A stretch of 64,000 bases of DNA from Pycnococcus provasolii (Eukaryota; Chlorophyta; Pseudoscourfieldiophyceae; Pseudoscourfieldiales), in the NCBI GenBank assembly GCA_049487715.1, contig CP150565.1, forward strand, positions 372,001-436,000, in the 5' to 3' direction. Shown in pieces: positions 1 to 9,533 of the stretch. Every line of letters starts with the position of its first letter. Within the stretch, counting starts at the first letter, position 1. A model generated the notes under the pieces. That model was not told the origin of the DNA. It was given only the letters and a program-made list of their open reading frames with translations, and ran no database searches. Made by a program: the position numbers and the translations under genes.

Positions 1-575
1 CTTGGAGTCCCCACTCACGCGCGCGAAAGGATTTGTGCTGTTGGGGCGGACGATGTGGTGGGAGAGTGCACGCCAACGTTCCGGAGCGTCGGCTACGCCG
101 CCGCCGACGCCGACGACGACAGAGCACGCCACGCGCGGTGGCTACGCCGTTTCGCAGAAGCTCGAGTGCGGGAAGGGAGGCGGGGGAGAGAGCCAAGAAA
201 ATAAAAGTCGCTGTCACGGTCGTCGACGGCGTGTACTACACGCGAGTTGCAGTGGGCCGCGTCACGACCATCGCGTGAGGAAATGTGGTCCGAAAAGAAA
301 AGGGTCAGAAAGTTGCCCTGAAAGAAGAGTGTCAACGCGTAGTTTAAACTTTTTCGCAGCGACAGCAACGACGGGTTGCCGCCGCCGATGAAAGCGTTGC
401 AGAACGCACTCGGCCCCGCGTACCAGGAGGCACGCAGCGAAGACGTGTTTGTGCTGGAGGGAAGAGATGGCGCCACGATCGTGGAGCAAGCAGTGAACAT
501 GGCGCCGTGCCACCTGCCGGACATCGATGGGACGGTGGACGCGTCGCTGATGCGCTCAGTGTGGCGATGTGAAGG
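1..575 (+). pseudogene. Left-edge partial or degenerate coding remnants
   Basis: The left edge holds coding-like sequence in more than one frame. From base 1 a frame stays open to a TAA at 202-204 and gives about 67 Ala/Asp/Arg-rich residues without a start, so it would be the 3' end of a gene beginning outside the window. A second frame ends near 275 with a Val/Thr-rich stretch (VAVTVVDGVYYTRVAVG). It can be joined in frame to the stretch from 360 by a possible 85-bp intron (275-359; donor GTGAGG, acceptor ending TTTTTCGCAG). The joined stretch continues as plausible protein to about 575, then runs into repeat-like GC-rich DNA. No family is recognised. It could be a partial gene with introns or a decayed copy; the frames do not connect without assumptions. 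Confidence 0.25.
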
Positions 576-950
576 ATGCCCCCGACCGGTGCCCCCGAGG
601 AGAAAATCCTGGAGAGAGGGGGTCCTGTCGGAGGAGGGACCTCTCGGGAGGGGTTCCCCCCCTCCCGGGCTGCCGGGGAGCGGGGACCCCGGCGGAGGTG
701 GGAGAACTCTGGAATCCTCTCTCCCACCCAGGCAGCTCCCCTGGGGGGGGGTGCCCGGGAGAGTGAATCTCAGCCTTTGAAATCCTACTCCTGACAAACA
801 AAAAGCAACGGGTCCCTCTCGGAGATATGCTTTTCTTCTCGAGAAGGGGGGGTCCCGGGAATTTCTGCACCAGGAAATCTCCTGGGAAAAAAGCTTTTTG
901 CCACCTCGGATAACCCTCTCCCAACGGCGGGCCCGCTACACGCTGTCGCA
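575..950. repeat. GC-rich, hairpin-prone element
   Basis: About 375 bp of runs of G and C with many short self-complementary pieces, for example CTCGGGAGGGG facing CCCCTCCCGGG near 645-670, and CTCCTGG/CCAGGAG-type pairs around 605 and 870. It interrupts the coding-like sequence to its left and ends 150 bp before the next start codon. It looks like a structured repeat or a decayed insertion; no terminal repeats or target-site duplication could be fixed by eye. Confidence 0.3.
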
Positions 951-1097
951 CTCCTGTTGACTACCGTACATACAAGCCCTCTGTCTTCCACTGTTGTCAC
1001 TGTCCGTGGCAGTGTGTGTCCGTGCACAGCGGCTGTGTGTGTCATTTTGTCTTGGCTCTTGGGCTCTTTGTCTTGGCTCTCATCATTTTATCATCAA

Positions 1098-3011
1098 ATG
1101 GTGATAACTTCTCCTCACAGTCACAGGCTTGGTGTGCAGGCTTCGGCTACTTGTCAACGTCATTCTTCGAAGGTGTCTTCCCATGGTTCGTTGGCGAAAA
1201 AACGTGGTGGTGGTAATGGCTCTCCCACTTCAAAGTTCAACCGCCTCTCGCTGCACCGTCCCTTGTCGCCCATACGCACGCGGCGCGCGCACACCACCCT
1301 GAGGCCGCGCTCCGTCATGACCAAGGTGGGTTCGGGGGACCCGTCAGGGAACCAAACGACGTCGGTCACGACAGATGACCTGCTCACGCTCATCACAGAG
1401 GCGGAGTCGTCGGCTTCTGCGTCCGAAAATGAAGAAGAGAGTGATGCCGCCGACGTCCTTCCTCAGCCTGAGGAAGAAAATAACGATGGCGGCGACGCAC
1501 CACCAGCAGCAACTGCAACTACATCGCGCGATATTCCGACGCGAGGTGCGATGCAGTTCCAAGACGAACATTTCAACGCAAGGCCTACGCGAGGTTCGCG
1601 CCAGTTTTTGGAGGAAATGAAAGGAAGTATTGACCAACCGGACGTGCTGAGATCTTTCATGGAAGAACAAAAGGAAAAGTTGTCGCTGATTTCCAAGCAC
1701 GTCACGAAGGTGAAAGAGGAAATGATGCTGAAAGAGAAGGAACAGCAAACAACTACAGCAGCAGCAGCAGCAGCAGCAACAACAACGGGCGACGACGCAG
1801 CAGTTCCCTCGAAGAAGTCGATGTCCGAGGTGGAGCGAAAGCTTGCAGAAATTGCCAAGATGAGAGAGGCGTCGTTGACGGCGCTCGCGAAAGCAAGGGA
1901 GTTGCAGAACCGAAAGGACAGCAACAAAACGAACGCGACCAAGAGCGTGGACGAACTGAAGGAGGAGCTGAAAAATACCACATTTGCTGCAAGGGCGCTG
2001 CTGCAGAAGGCACAGGCGATGAAGGAAGAAAGTGCAAGCAAGAAGCAGCAGCAGCAGCAGAATGCCGTTAACGTCGAAGAGCCAGAGGAAGAGGGTGAAG
2101 AAGACAATGATGTGATCCCAAGCTTCTTGACTCCAATGGAGAAGATGCGTGCATCTGCAAACGATAAGCAGCAGGTTGAGGAGTTTGAAAAACGACAGGA
2201 GCAGCCTGTGATCATGCCCAACTCAGCGTTAGGACCACAAGAACCTGGAGGATCCATTGCACCTCCGACGTCAACAAAGCAGATGGTGGACAGCCAGTCA
2301 CACATCAACGAAGCTATGATCGCGGCGGCAGAAGCACGCCGCAGCAAGGGGCTGGATCCACGCTCGTCGCCGGAGGTTGCGGCTAGCGCGTGGGAGGCAC
2401 AGCTGGCGAGCTACAGCCAGCTTGCCGAGGCACGTGGGCGGATGCAGAACCGCCTCTTCGAGGCGAATCGATACATACGGCATTTGGAAAACGAAAAGCA
2501 GGATTCCGAGCGGCTTCTCGTGGAAGTGCGCAGGTCGCTCAACAACCTCAGCAAATCAGCGGATGCGATGTCGCGGCAGCTTCTGCAGTACGAAAATGCT
2601 GCCAGCGGCACTAACCTCGAGGCGATCACACCTGAGGATCTCGAGGCGATTGCGTCACGATATCACACGATGGCAGATAAGGCTCGCGGGCTTTCCGAGG
2701 ATGCGCAGGATGCCTATTCGGTGCTTGATGCCGGTACAGTCCGTGAAGTGCCACTCACGTGGTGCGGAGTTGCAGACAATGTGGAGGTACGCGGTACTTG
2801 GGACACGTGGATGGGAAGTGTGCGTCTCAGCCCCGAGGATTCCGTCGAGGTCTCAGCCGGCAATCCAGAAACGGAGTTTACGGCAACACTGCAGCTCAAG
2901 CCTGGTCGCTACGAGTTCAAATTTGTAGTGGACGGCCAATGGCGCATCGTGCCCGGATGGCCCACGGTAGGCTTTGGGTTAGACGAAAATCTGATCCTCG
3001 ATGTAAATTGA
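1098..3011 (+). CDS. PTST-like starch-targeting protein (coiled coil + CBM48)
   Basis: A 637-residue plastid-type protein. The ATG at 1098 starts a basic, Ser/Arg-rich leader of about 70 residues that looks like a chloroplast transit peptide; no ATG lies further upstream in this frame. The middle is acidic and then strongly coiled-coil, with CAG-derived Ala/Thr and Gln tracts. Residues about 548-637 form a CBM48/AMPK-type glycogen-binding domain: VEVRGTWDTWMG, then PGRYEFKFVVDGQW and a final PTVG/LILDVN block typical of the PTST family. Known PTST proteins have the same order (transit peptide, coiled coil, C-terminal CBM48) and carry starch synthases or GBSS to starch granules through the coiled coil. 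The inferred role is starch granule initiation or enzyme targeting in the plastid; which PTST class it belongs to cannot be decided here. Confidence 0.8.
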   Translation: MVITSPHSHRLGVQASATCQRHSSKVSSHGSLAKKRGGGNGSPTSKFNRLSLHRPLSPIRTRRAHTTLRPRSVMTKVGSGDPSGNQTTSVTTDDLLTLITEAESSASASENEEESDAADVLPQPEEENNDGGDAPPAATATTSRDIPTRGAMQFQDEHFNARPTRGSRQFLEEMKGSIDQPDVLRSFMEEQKEKLSLISKHVTKVKEEMMLKEKEQQTTTAAAAAAATTTGDDAAVPSKKSMSEVERKLAEIAKMREASLTALAKARELQNRKDSNKTNATKSVDELKEELKNTTFAARALLQKAQAMKEESASKKQQQQQNAVNVEEPEEEGEEDNDVIPSFLTPMEKMRASANDKQQVEEFEKRQEQPVIMPNSALGPQEPGGSIAPPTSTKQMVDSQSHINEAMIAAAEARRSKGLDPRSSPEVAASAWEAQLASYSQLAEARGRMQNRLFEANRYIRHLENEKQDSERLLVEVRRSLNNLSKSADAMSRQLLQYENAASGTNLEAITPEDLEAIASRYHTMADKARGLSEDAQDAYSVLDAGTVREVPLTWCGVADNVEVRGTWDTWMGSVRLSPEDSVEVSAGNPETEFTATLQLKPGRYEFKFVVDGQWRIVPGWPTVGFGLDENLILDVN

Positions 3012-3282
3012 CACGGAGTAACACAAACGCCTGCCCCTTTGTTGCTTGAAATCCCTCATTTAGTAATGGAGTGTACTACACACATACTTTGTCCTACTTT
3101 GTCCAACAGTCGTGGTACGTATTGTTGCTCAATAGGACATGGGAGATTTTCGCGGATCCCGGTCGTGCACGCCAGAAATGGGCGGGAAATGGGCGGAAGC
3201 GAAATCTCGCCGCCATGCCCTAGCAAAGATTAGGTTCAAACAGAGGTCCAACAATAACGATGTTACAAACAAAAAAGTAGAA

Positions 3283-5976
3283 CTAACTCGTAGGCAGGAA
3301 GCGAAGCGCTGCAAGCTGACCCATCGCATGCATCGATGCAGCCGCAAGCGCTATCAGCGCAAAGCGTCTCGTCGCATTCAGGGCATGCGCACTTTCGGCG
3401 GATGGTAAAAAGAAGGTTGGGTATCGAAGGAGCTTGAAAAAAGACATAATAATAGCGCGAAAGTTTCGCGCTATTATGTCGCGCCTTTTCAAGCTCTTTC
3501 GAGAACCTGATTTCTTTCCATCCGCCGAAAGTGCACCGCCAATCAGCTCGCCAATTTGACGGCCTTCGCGCGCCGCACTCGACGCAATCTCCAGGATATT
3601 TCGAAGACTCTGACGATACGCATCGTGCCTTGCCTGAGCAAACAGCAAACGAAGCGAAGTCAGATCCTCACGCACTTCGTCGCCTATCGTGGTGATTTGC
3701 GCGGAGGCGGTGTCCACCGTCGTGAACACCTCTGCGGAGAGGTCGTGAATCATGTCCGCACACGCGGACTGTTCCTCCTCCATAATGCGTCTCCAGCGCA
3801 TCTCCACCGCATGTATGTCGTCCCGATGTGCCGCGGTAAGCTCCTCATCGCGCACCGCAAGCGCAAGCGCGCTGCGCGCAATCGTGACGGAAGCCATGCG
3901 AGCCTGGGCATCCTCCGACGCCGCACGTGTATCGGCAAGCTCGCTTGTCAAGGCTATCACCCGGCCTGACAAGGTCGCAGCCTTGGCTTCGGCGGATGCA
4001 CATCGCGCGCGCCACGTTGCGAGAAGCTGTCTCTCACGATCTGGCGATGATGCGTCGTTCCCCGGCGCGCCTTCCCCGCTCAGCCGATGGATCGCACGCT
4101 CCATCAGACGTGGCGATAGCAGAGGATTCGCAACTCGCGCTGCAGCTGACGCTGCCGTGGGACTTGTTCGGTCCGACGACGGACTTCCTGATCCATTCGC
4201 CGCCACGTGGTCCATTGCCTCTTTCAGCATGCGCACCTGCACTTCGAGCGCACCCTTCTCGGTCTCCAACGCCTTGGCACGTCGAAGCGCCTCGTCTCGC
4301 ACCTTCCTCTCGCGCACAACCTCTGACGACGCGACGGCAGAGCTGCGCTCGGCAGCCGCACGGCGCTCCTCCGCATCGCGGCGCTTCGCGATCGCTTCGT
4401 CGCACCGTCGGCTCACCTGAAGTAGTTGTTCGGCAAACTCAGCGCCCCGTGCATCAAAAGCGGCTCGCTCTCTTCGCAGCTGTGCAGCGTGCGCATCGCT
4501 GAGTGCTCGAATCCAGTGGCTATCGGGTCCAGACGCACCCGCCGCCGCGGCTGCTGCGGCTGCCGTGGTTGGGGACATGCTGGGAGACAACATGGGGGAC
4601 TTCATCGGCGAAGTTTCCGGCGAAAGCCTGGCTGCAAAAGCCTTGCTCTTTGCATCGCTCTTTGCCGTCATTGGCGTCGGCGGCACCGCACCATTGCACG
4701 CCGCACGCGTTGGGAGAGGAGTGGCTGGGACAGGATCGGAAGTGGCTGGCTTTGGCCTGGAGCTTCGTGCCACGGTGGCCGGTGCGGGAGCTGGAAATTC
4801 CATCGGCGGCGCAGAAGATTCTTGACGCTTTTGTGCTGGAGTCCTCATGCTGACAGTCGGCTCCTTCTTCTGCTGCTGCGGATGCTGCTGCTGGGGCGGG
4901 GGTGATTGCGACTGTGGTTGGTTGGATTCAGCATGAAGCGCCGCATGCATCGATGCTTCGTACTTTTTTCGCGCACTCCTGCACTTTCTCAGCTCCTCCG
5001 CCGCACTTTCTACGGCGACTCGTATCTTCGCCGCATCCTCTTTCACCTCCGGGTTACCAGCCACAACCTTGGATGCCGTGCCGAGTGCGCACTCCGCAAT
5101 AATACGCGTACGCTCGGAGAGAGCGAGTTCCGCCGCGAGTTGGTTCTCGCGATCGCTCGAGAGGGAACTTGATGGCGAGTGAACGTTCATCTCGTCGGCC
5201 GATTTGACAGATTTGGTGGCGGAATGCTGGTGCAGCGTCACAGGTGGCGACAGGGAAGCCGCACGTACGTCGGCAGCTTGCAAGCTGCCGGTGCCATTCG
5301 CATGATTCACACCTGTTGGGCTGTTACTCCAACGGCGGGGAGGTACTGGCCTGTTCAGCGCGGCGGCGGCTGCAGCCGCGAGCGCATTGACTCCATTCCC
5401 TGACGGCGGATGGACTGGCCGTTGGTTGAGAGTGGAATGCGCGGCGGCTGGTGTGTGTACGCCTGTGAATTTGCTCGACACGTGCTTGCCTGCCGGCGTG
5501 GTGGCCTGCGCCCAGGCTTCGGTCGCACGCATGGTGGTCATTCTCGGCCTCGCTTGCGTGACTGGAGGCGGCGGCGACTTGCCAGCTCTCTCCGACACGT
5601 CAACGCCAATCACGGGCTGTCGACCACGCTGGTGCACCCGTTCTGGGCTCGTGGCTATGAGTACGTGAGCGTTGTTGTATTTGAGCTGCTGTGCGTGCCG
5701 CCGCTGCTGCTGCTGCTGCTGCTGCTTCGCGTTCCTCCTGGCCTGCGCAGCTGCAACAGATGCGGGCGGAAGGAAGACGTCAAGGTCTTCAGACGGCGTC
5801 TCGCTTGCACTCGGCGAGTCGACTTGGTCGAACAGCGACGACGCACCGCGCAGGACCGTCTCAGCCGCTGTAGACGCTGACGCGCGAGCTGCTCCGGAGG
5901 CGGCACTGCTGCCCGCCGTTGTCGCCGATGCGTTCGCGTTTGCCGGCCTCATGCGTTTTCTGTCCCTTGTCGTCAT
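3283..5976 (-). CDS. Coiled-coil protein of unknown function
   Basis: An 897-residue protein, starting at the ATG at 5976 (MTTRDRKRMRP). The N-terminal half is low-complexity and Ala/Ser/Pro/Gln-rich with a poly-Gln run encoded by GCTG repeats near 5705. About residues 300-390 and 560-830 are predicted helical coiled coil (long Ala/Glu/Arg/Lys heptads). No catalytic domain is visible. The last 70-80 codons are unusual: they run through the fold-back element at 3389-3534, so the hydrophobic C-terminal tail (SFFKLLRYPTFF and onward) may be a recent addition replacing the original stop. A cytoskeletal or scaffolding role is possible but not shown. Confidence is good that it is a gene and low for any function. 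Confidence 0.6.
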   Translation of the reverse strand: MTTRDRKRMRPANANASATTAGSSAASGAARASASTAAETVLRGASSLFDQVDSPSASETPSEDLDVFLPPASVAAAQARRNAKQQQQQQQRRHAQQLKYNNAHVLIATSPERVHQRGRQPVIGVDVSERAGKSPPPPVTQARPRMTTMRATEAWAQATTPAGKHVSSKFTGVHTPAAAHSTLNQRPVHPPSGNGVNALAAAAAAALNRPVPPRRWSNSPTGVNHANGTGSLQAADVRAASLSPPVTLHQHSATKSVKSADEMNVHSPSSSLSSDRENQLAAELALSERTRIIAECALGTASKVVAGNPEVKEDAAKIRVAVESAAEELRKCRSARKKYEASMHAALHAESNQPQSQSPPPQQQHPQQQKKEPTVSMRTPAQKRQESSAPPMEFPAPAPATVARSSRPKPATSDPVPATPLPTRAACNGAVPPTPMTAKSDAKSKAFAARLSPETSPMKSPMLSPSMSPTTAAAAAAAAGASGPDSHWIRALSDAHAAQLRRERAAFDARGAEFAEQLLQVSRRCDEAIAKRRDAEERRAAAERSSAVASSEVVRERKVRDEALRRAKALETEKGALEVQVRMLKEAMDHVAANGSGSPSSDRTSPTAASAAARVANPLLSPRLMERAIHRLSGEGAPGNDASSPDRERQLLATWRARCASAEAKAATLSGRVIALTSELADTRAASEDAQARMASVTIARSALALAVRDEELTAAHRDDIHAVEMRWRRIMEEEQSACADMIHDLSAEVFTTVDTASAQITTIGDEVREDLTSLRLLFAQARHDAYRQSLRNILEIASSAAREGRQIGELIGGALSADGKKSGSRKSLKRRDIIARNFRAIIMSFFKLLRYPTFFLPSAESAHALNATRRFALIALAAASMHAMGQLAALRFLPTS
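3389..3534. repeat. 146-bp fold-back (MITE-like) element
   Basis: The outer 17 bp at 3389-3405 (GCACTTTCGGCGGATGG) are the exact reverse complement of 3518-3534. The inner arms stay complementary with some mismatches (about three quarters paired by eye). The centre 3450-3476 is a perfect 13+13 palindrome around one base (TAATAGCGCGAAA). The whole unit can fold into one long hairpin. It lies inside the 3' coding end of the minus-strand coiled-coil gene. Confidence 0.75.
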
Positions 5977-6080
5977 CGTGGGAAGGCCAGGGATTCCCCC
6001 TCCGGCTGATTTTTTTCCGTTGCTAAGGCCCTTGTTAAGGCGTGGAGGGCTAACGTTCGAGCGCGTATGAGCCACCACAT

Positions 6081-7154
6081 AACCACCCCCCCATGGCCAC
6101 GGGGAGCCGCTGAGGAAGATGCGAGAAGGGATGACGCGTGCAGGTAGTGAGCACGGGTCCCAGAATGCTGCTGCTCCATGAAGGCATCGGAACGCATGCT
6201 GTGCAAGAAACAGCGTGCTGTGGAAGGCGTGTTAACAATGAATGAACGACTTTTACCTCCGAGGAGTGAGGACTTCGAGGAGGGAGGAGGAGGACAAAGC
6301 AGGCACGGAACACCTGCACGGAACGGACTGCATTGACGGAAGCAGGTCAAACCCCTAAAGGTTTACCAAACCTCCGCCTAAGGTATTCTTACCCGTAGCT
6401 AGAAAAAAATGACAACCTTGCACATGTCCCTTGCACAAGGTGCTTGCACATGTCCGTTGCGGCCACCTTCAAGGCCGTGTTGCCTTGCGCGTTCTTATGT
6501 CAATCCCGGCCTTGCCACATCGCCATACTTTTAAGAAGGCCCCCGGTGTTGCCTTCATCGCGTCGATATTTTAAGGTGGTCAAGATCCCGGCCGGTGTTG
6601 CCTTCATCGCGCTCATTAAGTGGTATTAAGGTGGTCAAGCACCCGAACGCGGACCAGAAACTTAACCACTCGTGCAAGACTCACTCCAAAGCAAGCGGCC
6701 GCAAACGGTGTGCAAGGGGCCAAGGGGCCAAGGGGCCATGGGGGAGAAGTCTCTTTGCGGTGCTCTCTCTCCCAACCCCTAACTAAAGGCTTCCGACGCT
6801 CGCCTATTCCTCTCCCAACCCCTACTTCCCTCTTATTAATTATTTTAAGGTGCTCCGGCAGGCCTGACACGCGCACACACACACATTAAGGTGCATCCGG
6901 TGCAGGCTTTCCAGAGATCCGCTTTTGCGTTGTGGCGTTGCTTGAGGCGTTGCTTGAGGCGTTTTGCGTTGCTCGAGGCGTTGATCGTGGCGCGTGGCTT
7001 GAGGCGGTTTGCGTTGCTTGAGGCGTTTTGCTTGATGTTTTCCCGATGAATGAAACGTGGTGTTGGCCTTCGAAGACTGGTGACTACGATAGTACTTACT
7101 TGCGTATAATAAATAGTCTGTGACACTACTACGATAGTGTGGGAGTCATCAGAC
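6081..7154. other. Intergenic region with several short tandem repeats
   Basis: No convincing gene. The region is a divergent promoter between the coiled-coil gene and the galactosyltransferase-like gene. It contains paired copies of CGGTGTTGCCTTCATCGCG (near 6544 and 6594), three GGGGCCAA units near 6717-6735, a recurring TTAAGGTG motif (about 6571, 6630, 6844, 6885), a short CA run near 6879, and two copies of CTCTCCCAACCCCTA (about 6767 and 6811). Confidence 0.6.
6917..7035. repeat. Minisatellite of GCGTTGCTTGAG-like units
   Basis: About nine imperfect units of a 12-18 bp sequence built on GCGTTGCTTGAGGCG and GCGTTTTGCGTTGCT. It sits 120-240 bp upstream of the start codon at 7155 and is AT/GT-biased compared with flanking DNA. 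Function unknown; it may only be slippage-prone promoter DNA. Confidence 0.6.
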
Positions 7155-9408
7155 ATGATGACTCCTGTCGGCGGCCGTGCTCGGCTCCCTTTTTCCCTCC
7201 TCCATATTCCTCCTTCAGGGCGGTCTGTCCTTGTCGCTGGTTTTTGGGTCACGCTCGTCCTTATTCACCTTTGTGGTGATGCCTCCGCGCTCGTCGCGAA
7301 AAATAACCCGCTGACGCGACACTACGGAGCTCAGGCAGCCTCCGGAGGAAGCTTGCACGTCATCTTCAGCACCGAGTGCTCAGGCTACTTCGACTGGCAG
7401 AGCGCGGGCATGTTCTACTCCATCTACCACGCTTACACGAGAGCTAGGCAACCTATCCCACAAACGACAAGGCTCATGGCATGCGGCAGCACGGAGATGC
7501 CCGCGGATGAACCGCAGGTCGATGCCGCCATGAAGATGGGAACCGCACTTTGCGGCAGCGATATCTGCGACGTGCACCAGCACCCCAACTACCGCCTTCA
7601 CAACAGAGATCACTACTCCGCATACAACAAGCCAGGCAGCGTGAAGCACTGGCTAGAGCACTACCGCAAAGACATCACCGCAGACTTCGTCGTCTTCTTG
7701 GACGCAGACCAGGTTGTGCGCAAGCCCATCGACCTGGACTTGATCGGCCTCGCCAAAGGTTCGCCCGTGAGCGCGTACTACGGGTACTTGATTGGCGTGT
7801 TCGACCAGAACCACATGGGCGTCAAGGCGAAGATGAAGGCGGAGAAGCGCATCAACGCGCCGCTGCAGCAGGTTGGTGGTTTTTTCGCGCACCACATTGA
7901 CGACCTGCGCCGCGTGGCTCCGCTGTGGTTCGAGTACACGCACGCGGTGAGGGTGGACCCCGACAGCTGGGCGAACACGGGCGACGTGTTCAACTGCCCG
8001 AGCAAGGCGTTCGAGGGGTGCCAGGGCGTGCAGTGCAAGTGCCCGGGCCCGCCGTGGATCTCCGAGATGTACGGCTACGTGTTCGGCGCCTCCGAGGCCG
8101 GGCTCAACCACAAGGTGAACAACTTCATCATGGTGTACCCGGGCTACGACCTCCAGCCGTTTGACAAGCGCAAGGGATATCCCATGGTGCTGCACTACGG
8201 CCTGCGCTACATCATAGACCATGGCGCCGGCAACGGGTACTGGACGTTCGACAAGCACGAGTTCATGTCTGGCGACCCGTTCCAGTGCGGCAATACCCCG
8301 CATGCGTTCGAGCGGCCGCCGCCGATGTCCTCACTGCCGCTTCGCGAGGACCTTCGCACGCAGCGTATTGGGCTGTGGACAGCGTGGTCCATCTACAACG
8401 CGACGCAGCTAATGCGACACTACAAGTGCTTTGAGGAGGAGTGGTCGCCAAAGGCTGGGGGCAAATCACCCGAGCACTTTTTCGCGTACTCGCAGTCATT
8501 GCCGCAGAGTGAGCGCGATCGCATCGCTCTGGACTCCACTCTAAGTGCGCATAAAGAGACGGGTGCGCTTGAAATTTGCGCGGGGGAATGGCGAATATAT
8601 ACCGGCGGTATTCAACTGACGCTTAACGTATCACACACAAAACATTCACAAACTTACAGGTACTTACAATTGCCGCGCGAGTAATCCCGTCTTTGGGTGC
8701 TGGAAAGAATCCCTGGAGAAGCTTAAGCAAAGCAAGGCTGGAAACATGGGCGCAAATCTGGCGTCTTGGCCTGGCGGTTTTAGTGGCCATGATCGCATTC
8801 CACGTGAGATGCACGACGGCGACTACGAGGACATCTCTCTGTCGCATGGCGTGATGCTGCGTGGGGACGCTGGGAGTGCATCTGCATCGGACGATGTGGA
8901 TGCTGACATGGCGACGTGTTTGAACGGCCACGCCATGTGCTGCGACTGGGCGGACAGAGGCGAGTGCGAATCGAATCCAGGCTACATGACAAATACCTGC
9001 CGCGCGGCGTGCAATGTATGCACGGATGGCGAGACGGTGCCGCCAAAGTGTGGCACATCGCCAACACCGCCGTCAACAACTACAACTACAACAATAGCAT
9101 CGACTACGACAGTAGCAACGTCTGCTGCGGTTGTGGTCGATCAGCCACACTTCGGCGAACTTGGAGATGCACAGAAAGCGGCGCGCACACCAACTGATTC
9201 GAGCAACAGGGCACCGAAGCACAGCTTCTCTTCCTCCTCGAGGATGGGGGTGGGCAGTGACGTCGTTGAGACGGTGCGACATGGTTCGATGCTAGCTTAC
9301 TCGGGCTGGATCGCTGCTCTCTTTTTCGCCATGCGATCGTTCTATGTATCCTCCTCGCGTCGCAGTGGTGGTGCGAGTTTAGGCCATCGTCGTTCGGCTC
9401 GTAAGTGA
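7155..9408 (+). CDS. Peptidyl-serine alpha-galactosyltransferase-like protein
   Basis: A two-exon gene: 7155-8607 and 8660-9408, joined by a 52-bp intron (GTATTC...CTTACAG). Without splicing the frame stops at 8684; splicing gives a 733-residue protein and opens directly into a second domain, which supports the intron. Residues 20-40 are a signal/anchor segment. The catalytic region starts with IFSTECSGYFDWQ and holds the DxD motif FLDADQ (D183, D185), HIDDLRRVAPLW and WISEMYGYVFGASEAGL, as in plant and algal SERGT/SGT1 enzymes that add galactose to Ser in hydroxyproline-rich glycoproteins. Residues about 570-606 are a six-Cys ShKT module (CCDWADRGECESNPGYM), followed by a Thr-rich stalk and a hydrophobic segment near 695-714. 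Inferred to act in the Golgi/ER lumen on wall proteins, fitting the Pro-rich protein encoded at 32409. Confidence 0.85.
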
Positions 9409-9533
9409 TTATTTTTTTCATACTTTTCTTTCCTTTGGAAGAGAAATGTTCGTCATTACAGTGATAGCCCTTCCCATCTCCTTGAGTAGCCCACCCTCTT
9501 TTACTTTTTTGTTGTTGTTTTTCTTTTCCTTTC

